From: Edaphobacter modestus
GTDB taxonomy: Bacteria; Acidobacteriota; Terriglobia; Terriglobales; Acidobacteriaceae
NCBI RefSeq assembly: GCF_004217555.1
Contig: NZ_SHKW01000001.1
Location: forward strand, 1,488,001-1,552,000
Length of the DNA: 64,000 bases
Direction of reading: 5' to 3'
This document shows positions 10,401 to 17,950 of the stretch, piece by piece. A model generated the notes under the pieces. That model was not told where the DNA came from, did not search any database, and saw only the letters and a program-made list of their open reading frames with translations. Within the stretch, counting starts at the first letter, position 1; each line of letters begins with the position of its first letter. The position numbers and the translations under genes are program-made.

Positions 10401-10981
10401 TTGGTTGTAGGATTGCCGTTCACCGACATGTCCACGCCGCCGTTCAGTCCCTTACCCGTGTTCTGGAAGTTATTCGCGGCCGACACGCCCGGCTGGAGTT
10501 GCGTCAGTTGAACGAAGTTACGGCCGTTCAGCGGAAGCTCCTTCACCTGAGTGCCGTCGATGGTTTCCCCAAGAGCAGCACTGTCCGTTTGTACCTGAAG
10601 AGCATTCGCCTGGACGGTGATGGCTTCGGTAACGCTGCCGACCTGCAAATGCGTATCCACCGTCGTCGTCGTCGCGACGTGGACCACAGCTCCCTGCGCC
10701 GTGAACTCCTTGAAGTTGGGGGAAACGATCTTGACGTTATATGTCGAGTCCGGCAATTCGGCGAACGTGTAGTTGCCATGTGCGTCGGTAGTAGCCGTGA
10801 ATGTCTTCGATGTAGCCGTGTTGACAACGGTAACCGTTGCACCCGGGACGGCTGCTCCGGAGGAATCCGTTACCGTTCCGCTGAGTGTTCCCGTTAGCTT
10901 TTGCGCATGCGCTGAAACTGACTCGAGAACCAAAGCCATGATCAACGCAACAAGGAGCGACCAGCCTGCTGATCTCTTCAT
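7415..10981 (-). CDS. Oar-like TonB-dependent outer-membrane receptor (1)
   Basis: An outer-membrane protein of 1188 residues. A signal peptide (to about residue 27) is followed by a carboxypeptidase-regulatory-like Ig domain (TGTLSGTVTDSSGAAVPGAT to about residue 115), a plug region with the Oar-type sequence KELPLNGRNFVQLTQLQPGV near residue 150, then a very long beta-barrel ending in the aromatic YGLHVNF. Such receptors, greatly expanded in Acidobacteria, import large ligands such as oligosaccharides using TonB energy; the ligand here is unknown. No TonB or ExbB gene is nearby, so energy must come from elsewhere. The upstream 200 bases carry two LacI-operator-like sites. The TPR gene follows and the CRTAC1-like gene precedes it on the same strand. 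Confidence 0.95.
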   Translation of the reverse strand: MKRSAGWSLLVALIMALVLESVSAHAQKLTGTLSGTVTDSSGAAVPGATVTVVNTATSKTFTATTDAHGNYTFAELPDSTYNVKIVSPNFKEFTAQGAVVHVATTTTVDTHLQVGSVTEAITVQANALQVQTDSAALGETIDGTQVKELPLNGRNFVQLTQLQPGVSAANNFQNTGKGLNGGVDMSVNGNPTTNNLFLVDGVNNNDTGSNRTILIYPSNEAIAEFKMLLNSYGPEYGQASGSVISIITRSGTNSFHGSAFYNGRNDALNTYTYFSAQNAGKGLPLDGKDKQRRNDWGYSIGGPILRDKLFFFFNQEWNHEIRGRQVSACVPTAAERDGDFSVRGCNTAIVPDFSKVPAGKLAGPQKLAAVDPSATAMMQLLPLPNTPNGALNSNGQNWSVSQPTALQWRQENVRVDYDLNHSNHIMGRYTQDTWSNPAFNAGYWGDTVYPALNSNWAQPSKSMTAHWTSTIRSTLVNDAAFNYSDNRILITPGGTNASILTSVSGAIPTLYPASLKHSALGVPSVNFGVYGGTTSLQAPWQNQLDIYIFRDDLSWVKGQHTFKFGAFLGFNGKDEDVNSSTGERPTVGSVATSSGGIDTNDTLANLELTGNVFNINETSTNIRAQLRWRDYEFYAGDTWRVLPKVTLTYGVRYSLLLAAYQPNDQITSFQPQLYDPSKPASDACNGLWVAPGSDPCGAANSQFGTNFSHGTPGPNRSLVKNGYNHFAPRIGVAYDAFGTGMTVIRAGLGQFYQRERISRYTLVSNAPFALTTNNYARTLGGATPSSLSGTASPSGGADPSADLPNSWQWNLAVEQQLGKNTIFQAAYVGNRGIHLTSSYDINSIPQSSWLAATFANSGDVNMFRPYPAGGNNGTLTYWAHGGGSNYNGLQLSLKTRIGDILQLGAAYTWSHALTDVITDDSSGGIGNQARTYYTMPRLDYGTSNVNRPNIFVANAIWFLPKLRGANALERGVLGGWELATIVSSQNGNNFSIYQGAHEANLGTNPVTGATYTSQLNQSGALVQTGFNPNPSQLRPLATGQSCVSDRHDNTIINPGAFTLIGYALGTIPNSMAPRGVCGGPNFNNTDFSLDKNWAVWHERATIKFNLDFFNLFNHPNFNPGSLSQGSPFSAINCGSQIGTDATTGHKLYTPCSATNNIVSAQDAQSGFGTSSGIIGNARQIQYGLHVNF

Positions 10982-11050
10982 TTTTAGTTGCCTCTCCTAA
11001 TAGTGTTTCCTGCTTAAAATCGAATCGTTTGATGTGAAGTTTTGCCTTAC

Positions 11051-11110
11051 TAAACGGTTTGAATTGTGTTTAAATGACTCTTGAACCGCGCCAGAACGTT
11101 TAAACGTTTT
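11051..11110. promoter_or_regulatory. Two LacI-family-like operator sites upstream of receptor 1
   Basis: TAAACGGTTT (11051-11060) and TAAACGTTTT (11101-11110) lie exactly 50 bp apart in the region between the CRTAC1-like gene and receptor 1. The second is part of a perfect 14-bp palindrome, AACGTTTAAACGTT, at 11095-11108. A CG-centred dyad with A/T arms is typical of LacI-family operators, and 50 bp is close to five helical turns, which would allow cooperative or looped binding. No LacI-type regulator gene is in the window, so the assignment rests on site shape only. Confidence 0.5.
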
Positions 11111-11190
11111 AGTTCAGCATGTCAAGTGAAAATGATTCTGCGGGGCTCGGCTGCGGGTTTTCGGTCCCCTTCTCACAGCCGCCGTCGATC

Positions 11191-12987
11191 TTAATGCTTC
11201 TCGGAGGGCACGATCTCACTCCGGGGAACGACACCGCGTCCTTCGACCACGGAATAAAACCGGTCCGGAGCGAGTCCGACTAGCTTGTCCACCTTACCCG
11301 ATGGCCAGCGTATCTCCACAGAGTCAATCCTGGTGCTTGAACCCAGCCCGAAGTGCAACCGCAGGTCGCTCTGAGACAGATAGCTTCCCCCACTCCTCAC
11401 CTCATCGGTCTGAATCATCCCCCCGGCCGTGATCGTCACGCGCGCACCTAGTGCCAGACGGTTGCTCTTTGCGCCAGCTAGTTCAAAGCTCACCCAATGT
11501 GTTCCCGCGACGCCTTTGTTGTGCAGGATCATCGCGGTCCCGTCGATGTCGGAGACGACAACATCCACGTTTCCATCGTTGTCCAGGTCCGCCACGGCCA
11601 GGCCTCGACTCACTCTCGGCTCCTGCAGGGCCAAGCCTGCCTCCTGACCGGCATCGCAGAACGTATCATTTCGCTCATTCATGAAGAGGTTCTTCGGCTG
11701 TCGGTACCGCGCGCCCGATGGCAGAGAGTCAACCTGCGGGTACACCTGACCGTTGACTGCGATCAGGTCAGACCACCCATCATTGTCCACATCGACAAAA
11801 GCATCGCCCCACTTCACCCAGGGAAGAGTCGCAACAGCAACGCCCGCGTCGTAGGAGACATCACGAAAGTCGTCCTTCCCCAGGTTGCGATACAGCGCAT
11901 TGTCCTCGTCTGAAAAGTTCGTGACATAGATCGAAAATCGTCCGCTGTGATCATAGTCACCCACAGCCACCCCCATCGAGCCCTGTTCCGCCCCGTCAGC
12001 ACTAACTGCGGTTCCCGACTCGAGTCCGATCTCACTGAACTTCCCATTGCCATCGTTCCGATAAAGAAAGCTCGGCGTGGAGTCGTTGGCCACATAGATA
12101 TCGGGACGCCCCGTGTTGTTGAAGTCGGACCACACTACTCCCAGCCCGTAGTAGCCGTTGGGATCGCTTACGCCGGCTGCCTTGGAAACGTCCGTGAACG
12201 TTCCGTTGCCGTTGTTATGGAACAGCGAGTCGCCCGCGCCCTTCAGTCCACGGGGGCCGCACTGCACGTCGATCCCCCTGTATCGGCAGGTCGGCGCCTT
12301 GCCGAACCCCGGAAGATCGCTCAGTTTGAAATCCACGTAGTTCGTGACCATCAGGTCGACGAAACCATCTCCGTCGTAGTCGCCAAAGGCAGCACCCGTT
12401 GACCAGCGCCCATCCAGCACTCCAGCCTGCCTGGCTATATCGGTAAACGTGCCATCGCCGTTATTGCGATACAGAACGTTCCCACCGAGACATGTAACGT
12501 AGATGTCCGGATACCCATCGTTATTAAAGTCGCCGACCGCTCCACCCATCGCGAAACAAGGCGTCGCCACTCCAGCCTTGTCCGTCACGTCAGTAAAGCT
12601 TCCATCGCGATTGTTGTGATACAGAGCGCTCTGCGCCTTCTCGCCTTTCAATGCCATCTCGACAGTGGGAGCATTCGTAAAGTAAAGGTCCGGCCATCCA
12701 TCGCGATCGTAGTCGACAACAAGCACACCGCCGCTCATCGACTCGACGATGTATTTCTTCTCGGGTGCCGACAGATGCCGAAAGCGCACCCCCACTCTTT
12801 CCGTAACGTCGACGAGTTCAGGAACGGCTCGCCCCTTGCACGCCAAAGTCTTCGCACCCGCAGGAGGTGGCGGCGCCGGGCTATGCGCCTGCGCCAGAAG
12901 GCACGCCGCTCCCATTACCTTCAGAGCACCGGCGACGACTTCCCTCCGTATCCAAGTGGTCTTCCATGACGACGAGTAGCGCGGCAA
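11191..12987 (-). CDS. CRTAC1-like protein with FG-GAP/VCBS repeats and ASPIC/UnbV domain
   Basis: A protein of 598 residues, probably exported (hydrophobic stretch [18 protein letters not shown] near residue 20). The centre is a series of calcium-binding-like FG-GAP/VCBS blades with the repeated core [58 protein letters not shown] and [14 protein letters not shown], which build a beta-propeller. The last 100 residues are the ASPIC/UnbV domain ([45 protein letters not shown]). Members often sit beside SusD/TonB-like receptors in environmental bacteria, as here, which suggests a partner role in ligand binding or surface display (inference). It would be the first gene of the operon with receptor 1 and the TPR protein, though a 200-base gap with possible operators separates it from the receptor. 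Confidence 0.9.
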   Translation of the reverse strand: MPRYSSSWKTTWIRREVVAGALKVMGAACLLAQAHSPAPPPPAGAKTLACKGRAVPELVDVTERVGVRFRHLSAPEKKYIVESMSGGVLVVDYDRDGWPDLYFTNAPTVEMALKGEKAQSALYHNNRDGSFTDVTDKAGVATPCFAMGGAVGDFNNDGYPDIYVTCLGGNVLYRNNGDGTFTDIARQAGVLDGRWSTGAAFGDYDGDGFVDLMVTNYVDFKLSDLPGFGKAPTCRYRGIDVQCGPRGLKGAGDSLFHNNGNGTFTDVSKAAGVSDPNGYYGLGVVWSDFNNTGRPDIYVANDSTPSFLYRNDGNGKFSEIGLESGTAVSADGAEQGSMGVAVGDYDHSGRFSIYVTNFSDEDNALYRNLGKDDFRDVSYDAGVAVATLPWVKWGDAFVDVDNDGWSDLIAVNGQVYPQVDSLPSGARYRQPKNLFMNERNDTFCDAGQEAGLALQEPRVSRGLAVADLDNDGNVDVVVSDIDGTAMILHNKGVAGTHWVSFELAGAKSNRLALGARVTITAGGMIQTDEVRSGGSYLSQSDLRLHFGLGSSTRIDSVEIRWPSGKVDKLVGLAPDRFYSVVEGRGVVPRSEIVPSEKH

Positions 12988-13108
12988 GGACTTTCTGCAC
13001 CTCTAAATGTGGCCTGCCCGATGTTTTGTACCAGTGAGGAGTTAGTGTAGCGCGTTTTATGAAGGGCCTAGTTTTTCTGTACCAAGCCTAGAGTTAGTCG
13101 CGGCCGGT

Positions 13109-13960
13109 TTAGGTTGCAGCCAGATCGCGGCTAGCCGCGATCTGGCTGGCGAACTCGCTTGGTGTCCTGTCATCGAGAGATGCGTGAGGACGGCTCTCAT
13201 TATATTCCCGCCTCCAGGCTTCGATGAGCTTCCTTGCCTCTTTCAGATCCAGGAACCAGTGGGTGTCGAGGCACTCTGAGCGGAAGGTCCCATTGAAGCT
13301 CTCCACGAACGCGTTGTCAGTCGGTTTGCCCGGTCGGGAGAAGTCAATCTTCACACCATTCCGATAGGTCCATAGGTCCATCGCCTGGCCGGTGAACTCA
13401 CTGCCGTTGTCACAGAACAGCACCTTTGGAACGGCGCGTTCGAGCTTCACTCGATTCAACACTCGTACCACATCGTCTCCTTTCAAGCTTTGTCCAGCTT
13501 CGATTGCCACCGCCTCTCTGGTATAGACATCGACGATGGTCAACGAGCGGAACTTTGTGCCATCCTGCAGCTGGTCGGCTACGAAGTCCATACTCCAGGC
13601 CTGATCCGGGCCGGTTGCCTTCAACCGTTCTTCGCGATGTCGCGCTGCTTTGCGCTTGCCGGCTGGCTTCATCCGCTTCAGAGTCAGGCCTTCTTCCACG
13701 TACAACCGATACACCACATACTTACCCACTTCCCAGCCTTCGCGGTTCAACAGTACGCGGATCTTACGGTATCCATAGCGCACTCTTGCCTGAGCGATCT
13801 CGCGGATACGCATCCGCAGCTCAGTTCGTGGATCGAGGCAGCTTCGATAGCGGTAGGTCGCTCTTGGAACCCACAGAACACGGCAGGCATGCCGCTCGCT
13901 CACCAGATAGCTTTCCACCAGACGCTCCACCATCGGTCCACGCCGCGAAGGCTTCACCAT
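13109..13960 (-). CDS. IS3-family transposase OrfB (rve integrase core)
   Basis: A 283-residue protein with an HTH_21-type N-terminal region (LRMRIREIAQARVRYGYRKI, VYRLYVEEGLTLKRMKP) and the rve DDE core: DQAWSMDFVADQL (first Asp), VPKVLFCDNGSEFTGQAMD (second Asp) and DNAFVESFNGTFRSECLD (Glu). The size and the end motif YNESRPHASLDDRTPSEFA fit the IS407-like subgroup. The ATG at 13960 overlaps an A7 run that is the usual IS3 slippage site linking orfA and orfB, so in an intact element it would be made as an OrfAB fusion. Here orfA is lost, so OrfB alone is unlikely to be transposition-competent. Confidence 0.92.
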   Translation of the reverse strand: MVKPSRRGPMVERLVESYLVSERHACRVLWVPRATYRYRSCLDPRTELRMRIREIAQARVRYGYRKIRVLLNREGWEVGKYVVYRLYVEEGLTLKRMKPAGKRKAARHREERLKATGPDQAWSMDFVADQLQDGTKFRSLTIVDVYTREAVAIEAGQSLKGDDVVRVLNRVKLERAVPKVLFCDNGSEFTGQAMDLWTYRNGVKIDFSRPGKPTDNAFVESFNGTFRSECLDTHWFLDLKEARKLIEAWRREYNESRPHASLDDRTPSEFASQIAASRDLAAT

Positions 13961-14013
13961 TTTTTTGAGAGAACATCCTGCAGCATCGTCTTATCCAGCG
14001 TCAGTTCCGCGCC
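13954..14013 (-). pseudogene. IS3 OrfA C-terminal stub with frameshift heptamer
   Basis: The last about 19 codons of an OrfA, AELTLDKTMLQDVLSKKW, are followed by TGA. The run of seven A at 13960-13966 (complement strand) spans the codons for SKK and overlaps the OrfB start in the -1 frame, the classic programmed -1 site of IS3 elements. Upstream of this stub the frame stays open but reads GFGIFFLLLG, which does not look like OrfA, so the break lies near 14013. Confidence 0.65.
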
Positions 14014-14130
14014 CAAAAGGAGAAAGAAAATTCCAAAACCCCGCAACTCTTTAATATTTTCTGTGTTCACTCCGGCACTCTTCAGTAGGTCTGGTTCGTC
14101 ATAGCAGGCTGTCTGATGTGAAGGAGAATC

Positions 14131-17100
14131 ATGAGACGCTATAGGTATTGCGTCGCCGTTATGGCGGTGCTTTGTCTTTTTTCTGGATGGCTGTGCGCGC
14201 AAAATGTAACTGGCGCGGTGAGTGGTATCGTAACGGATCCCAGCGGTGCTGTGATTCCTGGAGCCATGGTTATAGTACATAACGTCGGAACCGGAGTCGA
14301 CACGATGGCCACGACGAATGATGTTGGCCTCTACAGCGCCCGCTTCCTACCGATCGGGCAGTATCAGGTGACTGTATCAGCACCGGGCTTCTCGACCGCG
14401 AAGTTCAACCCCTTCACGCTGGAAATCAATCAAACCGCGAAGTTCGATGCCAGGCTGCAGCTGGGCAATCTCACCACCGTCGCGGATGTAAGCGCTGCTG
14501 TCGCGCCGATTCTCAATACCAACGACTCTTCTCTCGGAATCTCACTCTCCACCAACGAGATTGCCAACATTCCGCTGAATGGACGCAATTTTTCTTCGGT
14601 CACTCTCTTTCAGCCGGGCGCGATCGCAACCGACCCTCAGGGCATGACCGGCAACAACGCGATCGAACGCAGCACCTTCAATAACGGTGTTGCCTCCGTC
14701 AACGGCAATCGCAACCAGGCAAACTACTACACGCTCGATGGAGCCGACCTCAACGAGCCGCAGAACAACCTGATCGCTTACAATCCAGCTCCCGACGCCA
14801 TCGCCGAGGTCCACGTCATCTCGGCAAACGCCCCGGCAACCTATGGCAATGCCAACGGCGGCGCTGTCATCTCGGTCCTCAAATCAGGCACCAACCAGTT
14901 CCACGGTTCCGCCTACGCCTTCCTGCAGAATCAGAATCTGAATGCGAACTCATGGAGCAACAAGCACGCCAACCCCATTATTGCGATCAATCCTTATACG
15001 CAAACGATGTTTGGCGGAACCTTCGGCGGTCCCATCAAGAAGGACAAGATCTTCTTCTTTGTGGACTACGAAGGCGCCCGTTCGCATACCGGTGGATTGC
15101 AACAGGCAAGCGTACTTCCTTCGGCGATGCGCAACGGAGACTTCTCTTCTCTTCTCCGTGCCACCGACCCCATCCAGCTCTACGACACGCAGAATGATTT
15201 CGCGCCCTACACCAATAACCAGGTTGCCGTTCTGAACCCCGTAGCGAAGTATCTCTTCGCGCATCCAGAGCTCTACCCATTGGACAATGCAGCTCCGACC
15301 GATGGACTGCTGCAGAACAACTTCCAGGGGCCGCAACGCAAGTTCGTCCGAAACGATCAGGGCGATGCCAAAGTAGAGTGGGCAGCCTCGCAGTCGAACA
15401 AGTTCACCGTCTTCTATTCGCAGTCCAATGCGGGCGACACGCAGACATCGTTGATCCCGATCTTCTTCCCCCCGCAGAACGTCTATCCCACAAAACTCGG
15501 CGGAGGAAGCTGGATCCATACCTTCTCTCCTGCCATCGTCAACGAGGCTCGATTCGGATTTACCCGGGTGCGCTGGGATAACGGCATACCTACCGATCCC
15601 TCAGGCACCTTCGGCCTGAATGGCAACTCCATCGTTGGAATTCCCTTCGGAGCGCAGTCGTATCCAGGATTTTCCGGCCAGAGCCTGGGGAACAACGCCT
15701 CGTTCCTCGGAGCCAATGCCAACATCCAAGTCCTTCGCGACAACACCTTCAACTACTACGACAACCTCACCTGGCAGCGCGGACGTCACCTGCTCTCGAT
15801 TGGCGTACAGGCCACTCGTTATCAGCAGAACTACATCAACTCCTCAAATTTCGGTTTCCTCGGGGAGTTCGACTACTCAGGCGCCTTCACCGGCCTGCCT
15901 GGCGGAGCCGGGTACGGCCCGGCGGACTTCGTGCTCGATCGTGTTGCCGAATCGAGGCTCGGATCCTCGATCGGTCTGGTCGGCAATCGTCAGTGGCGCA
16001 CGGCCGGCTACATCCAGGACGACTGGAAGGCCACAGACAGCTTGACCGTGAACATCGGGCTTCGTTATGAGTTCGACCAGCCGTGGTACGAGGTCAATAA
16101 CAAGACTGCGAACGTTGATCTCAGCACCGGAACCGTGGAGTACGCAGGCAGTATTCCCGCAGGTGCGCCCGCAGGATCGAAGCTGTGTGCCACACGCGCT
16201 TGCTACAATCCCAACTTCGCGCAGTGGATGCCTCGAATTGGATTCGCTCTCCAGGTCGCTCCGCGCATGGTCGTTCGCGGAGGATACGGTGCGACCAGCT
16301 TCTTCGAAGGCAATGCCGGAAACCAACGTCTCACCTCGTCTCCGCCCTTTGCACAGGGCAGCGATCTCGTCGCGACCAAGCCAAGCCAAGGAAATCCTGG
16401 ATCTCCCTTCCGCATCGAAGATGGATTCACGCCACAATTCAGCGCAACCAGCCAGTACTCTGTGTGGCCGCAGAACATTCAGCCTGCGTACATCCATCAG
16501 TACTCGTTGACCACCGAGTTCGCTCTCTCAAACAAGACCTCTCTCACAGTGGGATACCTTGGCGAAAGCGGCCATCACCTGATCGACTATCGCAACGCCA
16601 ATCAACTCACCCAGGCACAGGCGCAGATCATCGCGGCCGCGGCTCTGCCCGACGGCGCTCCCGTTCCAGCTGCGGCACAGGCTCCCTATGCGTCGCTGGT
16701 CGGGCAGAACGGTGCTCTGCTGGTGACGGAGTCCGCCGCGATGATGAACTATAACGGTGGCCAGTTGACGGTGCGGCATCATGCCGATCGAGGCTTCGAA
16801 TATACGGTCAACTACACGTATGCAAAGGCAATGACCAACTCGGCAGGTAACTACGGTCAGCCCGGAATCAGTGGATCCACAGGAGCATTTCAGGACGCCT
16901 ACAATCCCCAGGCCGACTATGCTCCTTCTGGACAGGATGTTCGTCATAACGTAAACGCCGTGGGCGTCTATGCGCTGCCGTTCGGACGGGATCAGTTATA
17001 CGGCACTCACATGAACCGTGCGCTGGACCTGGTCGCAGGCGGATGGAAGATCTCCTCTTCGGTCATCGCCTTTACCGGGTTGCCGATCACGATTCAGGCT

Positions 17101-17520
17101 CCGAACGTCTCAAACACAAACAACAACTTCTCCACTGCTCGTGCAAACCACTACCGCAAGCTGATCATTCGGAACCGTTCGATCGACAACTGGTGGGGAA
17201 CCGACCTCTCCGCAACCCCGTGCAATGGACCTGACAACGGCATCTGCGCATATGGTGTCGCCGCGCCAAACACCTTTGGCACCGCCTCCACAAACTCCGA
17301 GCGTGTCCCGAGATTTGCGCAGATCGATGCCTCCGCCTTCAAGGATTTTCACATCACGGAGAAACATCTGATCGGCTTCCGTGTGGACGCGTTTAACCTC
17401 TTCAACATCGCCTCCTATCAGAATCCTGACAATTCGGTCACGGATGAAAAGTTCGGGCAGATCACAAACACGAGATCGAAGGAGCGCAATCTGCAGCTGA
17501 ACCTTCACTACGCGTTCTAA
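14131..17520 (+). CDS. Oar-like TonB-dependent outer-membrane receptor (2)
   Basis: An outer-membrane protein of 1129 residues. A signal peptide (MRRYRYCVAVMAVLCLFSG, cleaved near CAQ) leads into a regulatory-like domain (GAVSGIVTDPSGAVIPGAMV), a plug with EIANIPLNGRNFSSVTLFQP near residue 145, and a long barrel with repeated NxFHGSAYAFLQN and DKIFFFVDYEGAR elements, ending in the aromatic LNLHYAF. A strong ribosome site (AAGGAGAATC) sits directly before the ATG. A perfect hairpin terminator follows 24 bp after the stop, so it is probably monocistronic. It differs clearly from receptors 1 and 3 and likely takes a different ligand. The nearby truncated IS3 lies in its promoter region and might alter its expression. 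Confidence 0.95.
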   Translation: MRRYRYCVAVMAVLCLFSGWLCAQNVTGAVSGIVTDPSGAVIPGAMVIVHNVGTGVDTMATTNDVGLYSARFLPIGQYQVTVSAPGFSTAKFNPFTLEINQTAKFDARLQLGNLTTVADVSAAVAPILNTNDSSLGISLSTNEIANIPLNGRNFSSVTLFQPGAIATDPQGMTGNNAIERSTFNNGVASVNGNRNQANYYTLDGADLNEPQNNLIAYNPAPDAIAEVHVISANAPATYGNANGGAVISVLKSGTNQFHGSAYAFLQNQNLNANSWSNKHANPIIAINPYTQTMFGGTFGGPIKKDKIFFFVDYEGARSHTGGLQQASVLPSAMRNGDFSSLLRATDPIQLYDTQNDFAPYTNNQVAVLNPVAKYLFAHPELYPLDNAAPTDGLLQNNFQGPQRKFVRNDQGDAKVEWAASQSNKFTVFYSQSNAGDTQTSLIPIFFPPQNVYPTKLGGGSWIHTFSPAIVNEARFGFTRVRWDNGIPTDPSGTFGLNGNSIVGIPFGAQSYPGFSGQSLGNNASFLGANANIQVLRDNTFNYYDNLTWQRGRHLLSIGVQATRYQQNYINSSNFGFLGEFDYSGAFTGLPGGAGYGPADFVLDRVAESRLGSSIGLVGNRQWRTAGYIQDDWKATDSLTVNIGLRYEFDQPWYEVNNKTANVDLSTGTVEYAGSIPAGAPAGSKLCATRACYNPNFAQWMPRIGFALQVAPRMVVRGGYGATSFFEGNAGNQRLTSSPPFAQGSDLVATKPSQGNPGSPFRIEDGFTPQFSATSQYSVWPQNIQPAYIHQYSLTTEFALSNKTSLTVGYLGESGHHLIDYRNANQLTQAQAQIIAAAALPDGAPVPAAAQAPYASLVGQNGALLVTESAAMMNYNGGQLTVRHHADRGFEYTVNYTYAKAMTNSAGNYGQPGISGSTGAFQDAYNPQADYAPSGQDVRHNVNAVGVYALPFGRDQLYGTHMNRALDLVAGGWKISSSVIAFTGLPITIQAPNVSNTNNNFSTARANHYRKLIIRNRSIDNWWGTDLSATPCNGPDNGICAYGVAAPNTFGTASTNSERVPRFAQIDASAFKDFHITEKHLIGFRVDAFNLFNIASYQNPDNSVTDEKFGQITNTRSKERNLQLNLHYAF

Positions 17521-17543
17521 AACCGCAATCCGCACCCTATAAC

Positions 17544-17574
17544 AAATGGCGGAGGCTCTATGCCTCCGCCATTT
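17544..17574 (+). terminator. Hairpin terminator after receptor 2
   Basis: A perfect 13-bp stem, aaatggcggaggc (17544-17556) with gcctccgccattt (17562-17574), and a 5-base loop tctat. The T run after it is short (ttt then ccatat). It starts 24 bp past the receptor stop codon. Confidence 0.8.
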
Positions 17575-17575
17575 C

Positions 17576-17887
17576 CATATCGGTAAGTTTCGGTGATGAT
17601 GTGATTGTACGAACATCTACGCTTGCTAAATCTTTCAACCGAGCCTCGGGCACAAAGAGCAGACCACTCGCCGTCGCCGCGCCCGAGATGCCCCTCTTCA
17701 AGAACATCGAAAACGATTCTGTCGGTCGTCTACTCCAGATTTACCCAGGCACTGAAAAGCAATCGTTTCGTGACGCACCCCCATAAGCGGCCAACAAGGG
17801 TTCGTCATAACTGGGGTACCTGAACCGTTCCTTCGGGCAATTCCGGCCCGATCCGGCGTCTGGGGTCCAGTGGTTGCCGCAAAACGG
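17576..17887. other. Intergenic stretch without recognisable gene
   Basis: Short frames exist on both strands (for example 17601-17786 on plus), but none shows a domain, a plausible ribosome site or composition distinct from noise. The right part (from about 17873) begins to resemble the outer flank of the IS30 end seen at 26991. Confidence 0.5.
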
Positions 17888-17950
17888 GGCGGTCTCAACC
17901 GGTCGATGCAACACTGGCTTGAAGTTTACTCGCCGGGGTTTCAAAGCCCA
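17888..17950 (-). mobile_element. Solo IS30 end fragment
   Basis: About 63 bases nearly identical (roughly four differences) to the IS30 end at 27005-27067, starting with ggcggtctcaaccggtcgat and running into the last transposase codons (GFETPASKLQASVASTG then TGA on the minus strand). No other part of the element is present. The similarity outside (ttgccgcaa near 17875) suggests that the full terminal repeat is retained. The fragment provides the stop codon of the quinoprotein-like gene to its right. Confidence 0.85.

Larger units (their letters stand above)
13027..14013 (-). mobile_element. IS3-family insertion sequence, truncated at the orfA end
   Basis: An orfB transposase gene with only the last codons of orfA upstream of it, so the left half of the element is gone. 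Downstream of orfB lie two imperfect direct copies, tgtaccagtgaggagttagt (13027-13046) and tgtaccaagcctagagttagt (13078-13098), one of which may belong to the terminal repeat. The element separates the CRTAC1 operon from receptor gene 2 and ends about 117 bp before the latter's start. Confidence 0.7.

Noticed and set aside
7331..10897. Long plus-strand open frames (e.g. 7331-8107, 10025-10897) opposite receptor 1
   Set aside because: They are rich in Arg, Val and His in the pattern expected from the antisense of a G/C-ending gene, have no ribosome sites or domains, and lie wholly inside a strongly recognised receptor gene.
13954..14280. A 108-codon antiporter-like frame (GFGIFFLLLG) upstream of the IS3 orfB
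   Set aside because: The hydrophobic patch is short and the frame ends in the typical OrfA end AELTLDKTMLQDVLSKKW; the rest lies opposite the receptor 2 start.
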